This document shows positions 52,619 through 60,965 of a DNA stretch of 64,000 nucleotides, piece by piece; positions within the stretch are counted from its first letter, which is position 1, and each line of letters begins with the position of its first letter. The stretch is taken from positions 1 to 64,000 of the forward strand of contig NZ_FWYD01000014.1 of the NCBI RefSeq assembly GCF_900176485.1, read 5' to 3'. This DNA comes from Primorskyibacter flagellatus (GTDB lineage Bacteria > Pseudomonadota > Alphaproteobacteria > Rhodobacterales > Rhodobacteraceae). The translations under genes were made by a program, and so were the position numbers. A model generated the notes under the pieces. The model saw only the letters and a program-made list of their open reading frames with translations, ran no database searches and was not told where the DNA came from.

Positions 52619-53709
52619 CAGCCAATCACCGTCAGGTCTTTGGGGAAAGTTGTCAGCGACCGGCAACCGGTTGCCATGACCAGAATGTCATCCTCGATCC
52701 GGACGCCAAAACCGCCCAACCGGTAAAGCCCCGGCTCGTTGGTAAAGACGGTGCCCGCCTCCAGAACCTCGGAGTTGCCGCGCATGATATAGGGCGCTTC
52801 ATGCACCTCCCTGCCCAGCCCGTGACCTGTCTTGGTGCGAATGCGGTCCGCGTAGGAGGACGCTTCGAGCACACCCGTCACGGCGTCATCTATCTGATGA
52901 GCGGTGACACCCGCCTTGGTGACGGCATGTCCCTTTTCATTGGCGGCAAGGACGGTGGCATAGACGTCCTGCGCCTCGTCCGTCGCGTGTCCGACAAAGA
53001 AGGTGCGGGTGATGTCGGCGCAAAACCCGTCGGCGGTGCCGCCGAAGTCGATCAACAGCGCGTCGCCGGACTGGATCTGGTAGTCGCTGCGTGCATGGGC
53101 ATGCGGGCGGGCGGAATTGTCCGCCGCCGCAACGATCGGCGGGAAAGCCAAGCCGTCGGCGCCGTGGGTAAACAGCGCGCGGACAAGAAGGCTCTCGACC
53201 TGCTTTTCGGTCATGCCTTCGCGGACCTGTGCAACCGTGTCGGCAAGGGCGGCCTCGGAAATCCGGATCGCCTTTTCAAGCGCGGCAATATCGGCATCCG
53301 TCTTGACGGTCCGAAGGCCAGAAATTTCGCGCTCTGCATCCATGATGCGCAGGCCGGGATAGGCAGCGGCCAGCGCGTGGTGAACAAAGACGCGCATCAC
53401 CTGCCCTTCCACGGCAAGGCTGGTCAGCGGCAAATGTCGGGCGAGGGCGACGAAGGCATCATCATAGCCGGTCTGGTCCATCCAGTCGAAGGTTTCGCCC
53501 GGAAAATTGACCTGCTCCCACGAGCCAAGTTCAAGGTTGGGCATCACTGCCGCCGGATCACCCTCGGCGGGTACAATCACCAGTTTGGGACGCTCGTTGG
53601 TTCCGAAAGCCTGCCCTAATGCGCGGGTGAAATTCGGGCCGGGAACAAGACCCACCGCATCGACGCCCAACTGGCGCGCGACACCGCGATACTCTGCGAA
53701 ACGATCCAT
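52618..53709 (-). CDS. M24 metallopeptidase (Xaa-Pro dipeptidase/aminopeptidase)
   Basis: A 363-residue creatinase-fold peptidase that cleaves Xaa-Pro bonds. The C-terminal domain carries the five di-metal ligands: aspartates in LIDFGG and CADITRTF, histidine in TGHGLGREVHE, and glutamates in TNEPGLY and RIEDDILV. The N-terminal ~130 residues form the creatinase N-domain. Encoded between dppA and dppB, and coupled to dppB, it probably splits imported proline-containing dipeptides. No signal peptide, so it acts in the cytosol. Confidence 0.9.
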   Translation of the reverse strand: MDRFAEYRGVARQLGVDAVGLVPGPNFTRALGQAFGTNERPKLVIVPAEGDPAAVMPNLELGSWEQVNFPGETFDWMDQTGYDDAFVALARHLPLTSLAVEGQVMRVFVHHALAAAYPGLRIMDAEREISGLRTVKTDADIAALEKAIRISEAALADTVAQVREGMTEKQVESLLVRALFTHGADGLAFPPIVAAADNSARPHAHARSDYQIQSGDALLIDFGGTADGFCADITRTFFVGHATDEAQDVYATVLAANEKGHAVTKAGVTAHQIDDAVTGVLEASSYADRIRTKTGHGLGREVHEAPYIMRGNSEVLEAGTVFTNEPGLYRLGGFGVRIEDDILVMATGCRSLTTFPKDLTVIG

Positions 53710-53732
53710 AAAGCTGCCTTTTCAGGTGGCGG

Positions 53733-53754
53733 AAAGGGCCGCGCACGGCCCCTT
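53733..53754 (-). terminator. Hairpin between dppA and the M24 peptidase gene
   Basis: AAAGGGCCG (53733-53741) pairs with CGGCCCCTT (53746-53754) over a four-base loop, with one wobble pair. It follows the dppA stop by about 20 bases on the minus strand and probably limits read-through, so that the binding protein exceeds the membrane parts. Confidence 0.6.
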
Positions 53755-53776
53755 CCCTTTCATTGGAAACAGGGCC

Positions 53777-55372
53777 TTACTCGGCGAGGCTCACATCGGT
53801 GAAGATGTGGCCGCCCAGAGGATGAACCTTGTAGCCTTCGACTTCGGGACGCATCGGCATGAAGACGACCGAATGCGCGATCGTGGCCCATGGGGCCTGT
53901 TCCTTGAAGACAACCTGCGCCTCTTCATACAGGCGCGTACGCTCTGCCGGGTCGGTCACGGTTTTGGCTTCCTGAATCAGATCCTCGAAGGGCTGATGGC
54001 ACCATTGCGCCCGGTTGGACGCTTCAACCGCGTCGCAGCCCAGAAGGACCGCAAGGAAGTTGTCGGGGTCGCCATTGTCGCCGGTCCAGCCCAGCAAAAC
54101 CGCGCCGTCGCGATCCTTGGCGCGCGAACGCTCAAGATATTCGCCCCATTCATAAGACACGATTTCCACATCCACACCGATCTTGCCAAAATCGGCCTGC
54201 ATCAGTTCGGCCATGCGGCGGGCGTTCGGGTTGTAGGGGCGCTGCACCGGCATCGCCCAGATCTTCATCGACAGATCGGACACGCCTTCGGCTTCCAGCA
54301 TCTCCTTGGCGGCCTCGGGATCGAAGGCGTCATCCTCGACCGCGTCATTATAGGACCACATGGTCGGCGGGATCGGGTTCTTGGCGATCTGGCCGGACCC
54401 CTGGAACACCACGTCGATGATCGCCTGCTTGTCGATCGCCATGTTCAGCGCCTTGCGGACCTTCGGATTGTCAAAAGGCGCAACGGTGGTGTTATAGGCC
54501 AGATAGCCAACGTTCAGGCCTTCCTGCTGTGCGACGGTGACGGCTTCGTCATCCTGCATCGCCTGAATGTCAGCCGGGTTCGGATAGGGCATGATGTGGC
54601 ACTCGCCGGCCTGAAGCTTCTGGTAGCGAACCGAAGCATCGGGGGTGATGGCGAAGACCAGATTGTCGACCTTGGGCAGACCGTCGGCCCAGTAGTCGGG
54701 GTTCTTGGCGTAGCGGATCACCGCATCTTTCTGATAGGCGACAAAGCTGAACGGGCCGGTGCCGACAGGTGCTTGGTTCAGCATTTCGGGCGTGCCCGCC
54801 TCCATCATCGCATCGGCATATTCCGCCGACAGGATCGAGGCGAAATCCATTGCCAGATTCGCGATGAACGGCGCTTCGGGGCGCGACAGCACGAACTTGA
54901 CCGTCATGTCATCGACTTTTTCGACCGAGGTGATCAGGTCAGGCATGGACATGGATTGGAAATATTCCCAGGACCCGCCCGAGGCGCTGTGAAACGGATG
55001 ATCTTCCAGACGCTGACGCTCGAACGAAAAGATCACGTCATCCGCGTTGAAATCGCGCGACGGCGTGAAGTTGTCATTGGAATGGAACTTGACGCCCGAC
55101 CGCAGGTGGAACGTGTATTCCAGCCCGTCCTCGGACGCTTCCCAGCTTTCGGCAAGGCCCGGTACAACTTCGGTCGTGCCGGTCTTGAACTCTGCCAGGC
55201 GGTTATAGACCGGATGTGACGAGGCATCGAATGTCGTGCCCGAAGTGAAGAGCGCCGGGTCAAAACCCTCGGGCGAACCTTCGGAGCAATAGACCAGCGT
55301 CTGCTGAGCCGCGGCGGACCCGGCCAGCATGGCCGCAATCCCTGCCGAAACCATAAGTCGTTTGAGTGTCAT
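53777..55372 (-). CDS. dppA: Dipeptide-binding periplasmic protein DppA
   Basis: A 531-residue family 5 solute-binding protein. The signal peptide ends LAGSAAAQ; the mature start TLVYCSEGSPEGFDPALF closely follows that of Escherichia coli DppA, as do TSGTTFDASSHPVYNRL and YTFHLRSGVKFHSND. GWTGDNGDPDNFLAVLLGC is the peptide-binding signature. Start ATG 55372 follows GGGAGACTGAAA. It heads the dpp-peptidase operon. Confidence 0.94.
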   Translation of the reverse strand: MTLKRLMVSAGIAAMLAGSAAAQQTLVYCSEGSPEGFDPALFTSGTTFDASSHPVYNRLAEFKTGTTEVVPGLAESWEASEDGLEYTFHLRSGVKFHSNDNFTPSRDFNADDVIFSFERQRLEDHPFHSASGGSWEYFQSMSMPDLITSVEKVDDMTVKFVLSRPEAPFIANLAMDFASILSAEYADAMMEAGTPEMLNQAPVGTGPFSFVAYQKDAVIRYAKNPDYWADGLPKVDNLVFAITPDASVRYQKLQAGECHIMPYPNPADIQAMQDDEAVTVAQQEGLNVGYLAYNTTVAPFDNPKVRKALNMAIDKQAIIDVVFQGSGQIAKNPIPPTMWSYNDAVEDDAFDPEAAKEMLEAEGVSDLSMKIWAMPVQRPYNPNARRMAELMQADFGKIGVDVEIVSYEWGEYLERSRAKDRDGAVLLGWTGDNGDPDNFLAVLLGCDAVEASNRAQWCHQPFEDLIQEAKTVTDPAERTRLYEEAQVVFKEQAPWATIAHSVVFMPMRPEVEGYKVHPLGGHIFTDVSLAE

Positions 55373-55760
55373 TTTCAGTCTCCCAGTTTTAGTCTCTTGG
55401 TCTCTCCGCACGAAGGGGTGGAATTTTCAATCCGCCCTCCCCGGCGGCAAGTTTTGTCAGACATACAACCCACCGCCAGTGATTTGCGCGAACGCGCCCG
55501 TAGTCACGTCCCTTTCACCATATCAGCAGATCGCCGATCCCCTTTTCGCAGATGCGACCGGGTGGATCGAACGCCCTCTGATGCAACATGAAATACATTT
55601 GTCTTTGGCGCCGCAAGCTTTGCGGCGCGTCAATCTGCAAAGAATCCCGTCAGCATCAGCCTTGCATTCAAATTTGCCATCGTTTCAGCGCCCGGTATCC
55701 GGAAAATCGGGCAGGTCGGTGATCCGACGCTCAAGGCGCAAAATTGACAAGGCGCAGGCC
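55373..55760. other. About 390-base intergenic region before dppA
   Basis: The region should contain the dppA promoter on the minus strand; I could not choose one. A GC-rich hairpin lies at 55608-55628 (GCGCCGCA, loop AGCTT, TGCGGCGC), about 130 bases beyond the aminotransferase stop, without a T-run. It could be a terminator for that gene or an mRNA structure. No gene is seen. Confidence 0.5.
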
Positions 55761-56693
55761 CTACTGCGTCGTCTCCGCGACCAACGCCTTGTATAACGTG
55801 CGAATACGGGCAAAGACCGGTCCGCGCCCGCCATCTGTTCCGATGCTGCGCCCGTCAATTTCCGCCACAGGCGTCTGCGCGCCGAATGTGCCGGTCAGAA
55901 ACGCCTCGTCCGCACCATAGGCATCGACCAGCGAGTAATTCCGCTCGAACACCGGAATGCCGTCCTGGCGACACAGTTCTATGACCTTGCGGCGCGTCAC
56001 CCCGTTCATGCAATAGTCGCCGGTCGAGGTCCAAACCTCGCCCTTGCGGACGATGAAGAAGTTGCAGGCATTGGTGGTGTTCACAAACCCATGCGGGTCC
56101 AGCATCAACCCTTCATCCGCGCCCGCCTGTTCAGCCTGAAGGCAAGCAATCACGCAGTTCAGCTTTGAATGGGAATTGTACTTCGCGTCCTGGCTCATCG
56201 GCAATCCGCGCACCTGCGGGACCGTGGCCAGCCGGATACCTTTGGACTGCAGTGTATCGACCGGTTTGGAATGCTCCATGATGATGACAATCGTTGGCCC
56301 GCTGCGCGACAGCGACGGATGCTGGAAAGGGCGCACCTTGACGCCGCGCGTCACCATCAGACGGCAATGCACATCATGGGTCATCTCGTTGGCAAGCCGC
56401 GTTTCTTCAAGTGCTGCGACCAGTTCTGTTCGGCTTAGCCCGATGTCCAGCGCGACAGCTTTGCAGGAGTCGTAAAGCCGGTCCATGTGATCGTCCAGAA
56501 ACGCCCATTTGCCGTTATACAGCCGCAGCCCTTCCCACATCCCGTCACCCAGCATGAAGCCGCTGTCATAGACCGAGACCTTGGCCTCGTCGCGATGTTT
56601 CAACGCACCGTCGACATAAATCAGGATGTCACGATTGCGCGGATCATCTTCGGCGGAATGCGTGGTTTCGGGCTGTGTATCGTCGGATGTCAT
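55761..56693 (-). CDS. Class IV aminotransferase (D-amino acid or branched-chain type)
   Basis: A 310-residue PLP-dependent class IV aminotransferase. VYDSGFMLGDGMWEGLRLYNG near the N-terminus, the likely Schiff-base Lys171 in SQDAKYNSHSKLN (Lys177 is the alternative), GADEGLMLDPHGFVNTTNACNFF, and NGVTRRKVIELC bind cofactor and phosphate. The N-terminal ~20 residues are a polar extension. Family members act on D-amino acids, branched-chain amino acids or 4-amino-4-deoxychorismate. The dpp operon downstream makes a role in amino acid use plausible, but specificity cannot be set from sequence. Confidence 0.85.
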   Translation of the reverse strand: MTSDDTQPETTHSAEDDPRNRDILIYVDGALKHRDEAKVSVYDSGFMLGDGMWEGLRLYNGKWAFLDDHMDRLYDSCKAVALDIGLSRTELVAALEETRLANEMTHDVHCRLMVTRGVKVRPFQHPSLSRSGPTIVIIMEHSKPVDTLQSKGIRLATVPQVRGLPMSQDAKYNSHSKLNCVIACLQAEQAGADEGLMLDPHGFVNTTNACNFFIVRKGEVWTSTGDYCMNGVTRRKVIELCRQDGIPVFERNYSLVDAYGADEAFLTGTFGAQTPVAEIDGRSIGTDGGRGPVFARIRTLYKALVAETTQ

Positions 56694-56910
56694 GCGGCCT
56701 CCTGCACCTTCGGTTCAGACATGGGGACCATGCCGCGCGGTGCACGAAAAGCCAAGTTCCCGAAGACGCGCGGAGTTTCGGGCCTGAAACTGTGGCGTGG
56801 CCACATCCGGGCAACACGCCGCACACCGATGCGGCCAGCGCATCGCGGTGTCCGCCTCAGCAGTTATTGCGTCTGAGATCCATCGAATGATCCCGGCAGT
56901 GACCGGCCGT

Positions 56911-56944
56911 GCGTACTTTCAATAACCTGCGTACTTTCAATAAC
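56911..56944. repeat. Tandem duplication of a 16-base sequence
   Basis: GCGTACTTTCAATAAC occurs twice with an 18-base period (56911-56926 and 56929-56944). It lies in the 285-base gap between the kinase/KpsS fusion and the aminotransferase. The rest of the gap shows no gene. It may be a chance duplication or paired protein-binding sites. Confidence 0.75.
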
Positions 56945-56978
56945 ATGCCGTGTCTCGGGCGTCTGCCGTCCCTGCGGG

Positions 56979-58904
56979 TCAAACTTTCCAACCCAGAGCG
57001 TTCAGCCGGGAAATCAGCCTTTCGATTGACGCGTTGTCCTCCAGATCAATCGCGTTCATCTTCCAGAACCAGTAGATATATTTTGCGAATTCCGGCTGCG
57101 CCACTTTCGCCTGCGCAAACGCTTCGGACACGCCGATCTTCGGCACGTTGGCGCAGATATGATGGAAGTCGACCCCGGCAAACAAGACCGACGGCTTGCC
57201 GAAGAACATCGCATGAAAGGCCGCACTGGAATTCTGCGTCACGACAAGATCGCAGGTCGCCAGGGCCTCTTCCATGCCCATATTTTCTACCCTGAAACGC
57301 GGATATTGTGCCTGAAGGGCATCAAGCGCCTTTTGCTCTGCGTCAGAGTAGCTTTCGTTCGGATGCAGGGTTGCGACAATGGGCAAACTGCTGTTTTGCA
57401 ACGCCTCTTCGATCATCTTGATCGGAGAGGTGCTTTGAAAGGATCGGTGTTGCATCAACCTTCCCTGCAAGGGCATGTAGATGAAACCGTCGCGCGACGC
57501 CTGCTTTGCACGTCGCCCGAATAGCCTTTCCTGCCAGTCGTCAAAAAACGTCGCCGCCGCAGCGGCATCAATCTTGCCGGGGTCGAACAGTGCCTTTGCG
57601 CTTTGCCATTGCCAGCGCGCCGCGCATCGTTCGAACTGCCAGAACGTGCCTGCATAAAGCCGCCGAAAGACCAGCCCGTTGCGGCCAATCGGTTCGGACA
57701 TATGAACGAGGCTCATCTCGGCCGAGGCCTCCGATTGCCGATGCTTCGGGGCATTTCGCGACAGGGTCACTTCTGTCCCGGTCTGTCGGCCGACCTCCTG
57801 GATCGCGTTATACACTTCGTGTTCGCCGTGACGGGCGCGCTCAAGGCTCTTGCTTGTCAGATACAGGCGAATGCCAGGTCTGGCGCGCGTGGTTCGGCCC
57901 GACATGCCGGGGCTAAAGGCCTTTTGGGCGATCGGGCGCAATCTGATCAAGGTGCGTTGCTTGGCGTCAGTCCGGTCACTTTGCTTTTGCGGAACGTGAA
58001 CGAGCGTCGCCAAAATCCGGGCATAAAGCAGGAATTCGACGCTTGGATCGTTCCGCCCCACCAGCGTATAGCCCCGAAAGAACGCCTCCATCGCGTCGTC
58101 GGGAATGACCTGTCCCGGCCGCAAATCCGCTTCGCTGCGCAGGATCGACGTGTAATCCAGAAGGATCTTGCCAATGTCGAACCCGACCGGCGCGCGCTGA
58201 TCCTTTGAAAAGTCGATGCAGGCCATCCGGTGCCCGTCAAAGATCAGGTTGCGCATGTGGAAATCGCCGTGCTGAACGGCCGACACGGTTTCGCGCCCCT
58301 GAAAGCCGGGTTCCAGCTGCGCCAGCTTGGCGATCCCCTTCAGGAACAGGGGTTTGGCCGCGACCTTGATCTCGCCAGTCGTGATCTGGTTCCGCAGCCT
58401 TTGATAATATCCGACGGTGTGTTGCGGCTGAAACCCGCGCGTTTCAGGGCCACCGGCGCGATGATACGCATCCAGCCAGCGACCGGCATGTTCGAGCAAT
58501 ACCAGTTGGGCGGCGCGGTCGAAACTCGCCTCGCGCATGAATTCGGAAAGCGGGCGGCCTTCGATATAGGTCATCAGGCTCGCCTGCTGTCTGGCATCCA
58601 GATAAACCGGTTCGGGCACCGTCAGATGATCGGAATGCGGAAACAGATCGAACGCCGTGGACTGCATCCGGTATTCTGTCGTAAATCCGTGCGGCTCCAA
58701 CGGGCGCAATTGGTATTTATAGGTAAAGCGCCCGCAATCTTCATGCTCTGCCAGATAGCTGATCCGAGATATTGCGGGATCGTCGCGTTTTGACAGACGC
58801 GTCAATGTCCAGCCGGTGCGCGGCAGACCCGCACCACTGGCGAAATCCCCAAACGCCCGTTCGGACTGGATTTCAAGTTCGGAAAGCTGCCTGCCAGGCC
58901 TCAT
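56979..58904 (-). CDS. Fusion of APH/Kdo-kinase-like domain and KpsS-like capsule domain
   Basis: A 641-residue protein of two parts. Residues ~1-320 look like an aminoglycoside phosphotransferase/lipopolysaccharide-kinase fold: VQHGDFHMRNLIFDG (catalytic loop ~210-224) and CIDFSKD with the metal-binding Asp231. Residues ~340-641 resemble capsule export/synthesis proteins of the KpsS/LipB type: GFIYMPLQGRLMQHRSFQST, PIVATLHPNESYSDAE and LVVTQNSSAAFHAMFFGKP. KpsS relatives transfer Kdo to a lipid anchor. Start ATG 58904 follows AGGAACC. The fused form suggests one protein that builds and phosphorylates an acidic sugar anchor. Function is inferred. Confidence 0.72.
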   Translation of the reverse strand: MRPGRQLSELEIQSERAFGDFASGAGLPRTGWTLTRLSKRDDPAISRISYLAEHEDCGRFTYKYQLRPLEPHGFTTEYRMQSTAFDLFPHSDHLTVPEPVYLDARQQASLMTYIEGRPLSEFMREASFDRAAQLVLLEHAGRWLDAYHRAGGPETRGFQPQHTVGYYQRLRNQITTGEIKVAAKPLFLKGIAKLAQLEPGFQGRETVSAVQHGDFHMRNLIFDGHRMACIDFSKDQRAPVGFDIGKILLDYTSILRSEADLRPGQVIPDDAMEAFFRGYTLVGRNDPSVEFLLYARILATLVHVPQKQSDRTDAKQRTLIRLRPIAQKAFSPGMSGRTTRARPGIRLYLTSKSLERARHGEHEVYNAIQEVGRQTGTEVTLSRNAPKHRQSEASAEMSLVHMSEPIGRNGLVFRRLYAGTFWQFERCAARWQWQSAKALFDPGKIDAAAAATFFDDWQERLFGRRAKQASRDGFIYMPLQGRLMQHRSFQSTSPIKMIEEALQNSSLPIVATLHPNESYSDAEQKALDALQAQYPRFRVENMGMEEALATCDLVVTQNSSAAFHAMFFGKPSVLFAGVDFHHICANVPKIGVSEAFAQAKVAQPEFAKYIYWFWKMNAIDLEDNASIERLISRLNALGWKV

Positions 58905-59102
58905 GTGGTTCCTGTTGCCTCTGCGCTGATGCGATGCCCCGCACGCCATGCTGCAAGTATTGCGCGCATTTGGCAAACGGCACGATCCCGGCGGCCTCTG
59001 TACGGGGCCGCACAATGCCGGTTCATCCAGCAGGTGCTCTTCGCTCTTGATCCGCGCTGGCCGGGACTACACTCTTTGCCAAAGCAAAGAAGGAACGTGC
59101 AG

Positions 59103-59684
59103 ATGCGGAAATTACAAAGCCAGGGCGTGCATCACATCACCCTTGTGGGGGCCGACCGGCAAACCTCGATTGATTTCTGGGAAGGGCTGCTGGGAATGCC
59201 GTTTGTCTTCGATCAGCCCAATCTGGATGACCCGGATGAAGGGCATGTCTACTTCGACCCCGGTGACGGTCGGCTGATCACGGTCTTTACCAATGAAAGC
59301 CGCAAACCCCAGCCCAACCGCACCCCGACCGATCCCGGCTGCGTGCATCACCTTGCCTTTTCGGTCAGTCAGGCGACGTTCTGGCAAGCGGTAGAGCGGC
59401 TGGACGAGCGCGGCATTCGCCATTCCGGCCCGAAGGATCGCGGCTTTATGGATTCGATCTATTTCAAGGATCCGATGGGCCTGCTGATCGAATTGGCCTC
59501 TTACCGGTTCGAGCCGCCGGAAGGGTGCCGCCATGCCGATGTGATGATCGAGGCGCACCGGATCCGCGTGGCCCGCGGCGATCACCATATAGACCGCATT
59601 CACCTTGCCGACGCGATCGAGGCACTGACCACGCGCAGACACAGCTCTCTGTCCGAGGACCGATCGCCGAAAAACCCGTATTAG
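59103..59684 (+). CDS. VOC-family (glyoxalase/dioxygenase-like) protein
   Basis: A 193-residue vicinal oxygen chelate protein. Metal-binding candidates are His in GVHHITLVGAD, His in GCVHHLAFSV and Glu in DPMGLLIELASY, the pattern of ring-cleaving dioxygenases and glyoxalases. Two beta-alpha-beta-beta-beta units span residues ~5-65 and ~80-140, followed by a ~55-residue helical tail. The ATG at 59103 has AAGGAAC upstream. It stands alone between divergent and co-directional unrelated genes; substrate unknown. Confidence 0.85.
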   Translation: MRKLQSQGVHHITLVGADRQTSIDFWEGLLGMPFVFDQPNLDDPDEGHVYFDPGDGRLITVFTNESRKPQPNRTPTDPGCVHHLAFSVSQATFWQAVERLDERGIRHSGPKDRGFMDSIYFKDPMGLLIELASYRFEPPEGCRHADVMIEAHRIRVARGDHHIDRIHLADAIEALTTRRHSSLSEDRSPKNPY

Positions 59685-60055
59685 GTCGAAAGGCGTTTGC
59701 GTGTAAGGAAGCGGCCGGAATCGTCGCAGTTATATCGACAAATCAGCGGGATGAGAGGTCCACGCCGACGGTATTGCTTTCGATGTTTGGGGGATGCCGC
59801 AACACATGTCAAAAGCGGCAATCCCCATCCGGATGTGTCAAAATCAGGCCGGCCCAAGATACGATTGCCGGTGCTCATATGCGTTAACCATCTGTAAAAA
59901 CCGCATCACGCAGAATTGAGTATAACTTGACTGAATTGATCTTATCGAATAATTAACATGCACGATCGTTTGGCTAGAAATGGCCTAGGGTTGGGGTGCG
60001 CCGCATTTGGGGAAAATGTATGTGGCGCTTATTGTTGTAATAGGAGATTGAGTTT
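59685..60055. other. About 370-base gap with leader of the VPLPA-CTERM gene
   Basis: AT-rich toward its right end. It holds the promoter at 59927-59955 and a leader of roughly 95 bases with AGGAGA ahead of the ATG at 60056. Nothing else recognised. Confidence 0.55.
59927..59955 (+). promoter_or_regulatory. Candidate sigma-70 promoter of the VPLPA-CTERM gene
   Basis: TTGACT (59927-59932), a 17-base spacer and TAATTA (59950-59955) in an AT-rich stretch. This gives a good housekeeping promoter about 100 bases upstream of the start codon. Confidence 0.65.
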
Positions 60056-60661
60056 ATGGGAAAATTTCTAGCGGCTGCGGCCGTTTCGGCATTGATGACG
60101 ACTGGTGCATACGCCGCGACTTTCTCCGGTAGCTTTGCGCTTTCGGGTGACGCGTTTTCAGATCCGGGCCTTGTTGTGAACGCCGATCCGATGTCGCACA
60201 CCGGCAGCTTTGACCTTGACGTTGGTGACAGCATCACGTTCGACCTGTTCGACATCTGGACAGACGAAAACTCCGTTGGTAGCGATGACACCGTCGCGCA
60301 ATCCATCATCGCGGATTTCAACTTCACATCGCCAGTCGTCAGCGGCACCCTTGGCGGCTCTTCCATCGGCAATCGTTCGTTCACTGGTTTTTACCAGAGT
60401 GGCTCGGTTAGCTGGGGTGGCCCGGTCAGCCTGGCGTTCGGCAATGGCGGACAGCTGGATCTGGAACTGAGCGATGCGACGTTCAACCGCGGCAACTGGT
60501 GGAGCACAACTCCCGGTGACGAGAATGGTGCCACCATTCGGTTGACAGCAACTTATGTATCGGAATCGGTTTCGGCAGTTCCGCTGCCAGCCAGCGGCCT
60601 TCTTCTGGTTGCCGGTCTGGGTGGTCTTGCTGCGGCGCGTCGTCGTAAGAAAGCCAGCTGA
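60056..60661 (+). CDS. Secreted VPLPA-CTERM sorting-domain protein
   Basis: A 201-residue exported protein. The signal peptide (AAAAVSALMTTGAYA) is followed by a beta-rich, glycine/serine/aspartate-rich domain of low pI. The C-terminus is a tripartite sorting signal: VPLPASG, a hydrophobic helix LLLVAGLGGLAAA and a basic cluster RRRKKAS. This is the VPLPA variant of PEP-CTERM signals recognised by exosortase in Rhodobacterales; the exosortase gene is not in the window. Such proteins are usually surface- or matrix-associated. Own promoter and strong terminator make it a single-gene unit. Confidence 0.88.
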   Translation: MGKFLAAAAVSALMTTGAYAATFSGSFALSGDAFSDPGLVVNADPMSHTGSFDLDVGDSITFDLFDIWTDENSVGSDDTVAQSIIADFNFTSPVVSGTLGGSSIGNRSFTGFYQSGSVSWGGPVSLAFGNGGQLDLELSDATFNRGNWWSTTPGDENGATIRLTATYVSESVSAVPLPASGLLLVAGLGGLAAARRRKKAS

Positions 60662-60694
60662 ATCCAAGCTCTGTCAATCTGAGCGAAGACTTCA

Positions 60695-60728
60695 AAACGG
60701 GCCGCATCATCGGCCCGTTTTGCTTTTT
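60695..60728 (+). terminator. Rho-independent terminator
   Basis: AAAACGGGCCG, loop CATCAT, CGGCCCGTTTT (60695-60722), followed by GCTTTTT. It ends the VPLPA-CTERM gene, and the symmetric A/T tracts may allow it to act on both strands. The following 237 bases up to tamB hold no recognised gene. Confidence 0.92.
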
Positions 60729-60965
60729 GGCACCAAGCAACAAAATTGTGCCGCTCACATGCCAAGCCTCATTTACCGCTTGAACGGACAATACTGATCA
60801 TCAGCCAGGCATCGTAGCGCGAAGAACCGTCTTAGCGCGCGACGATGACAACGGATGAGGGTACACGCCCAGGCGGGCGGCTTTGCTCTGCAATCTCTCT
60901 TCCGATCAATTGCACCCAAGTTGCCGTCAAGCAGCGCGGCACCGCGACCGGACTGACGCTGAACG

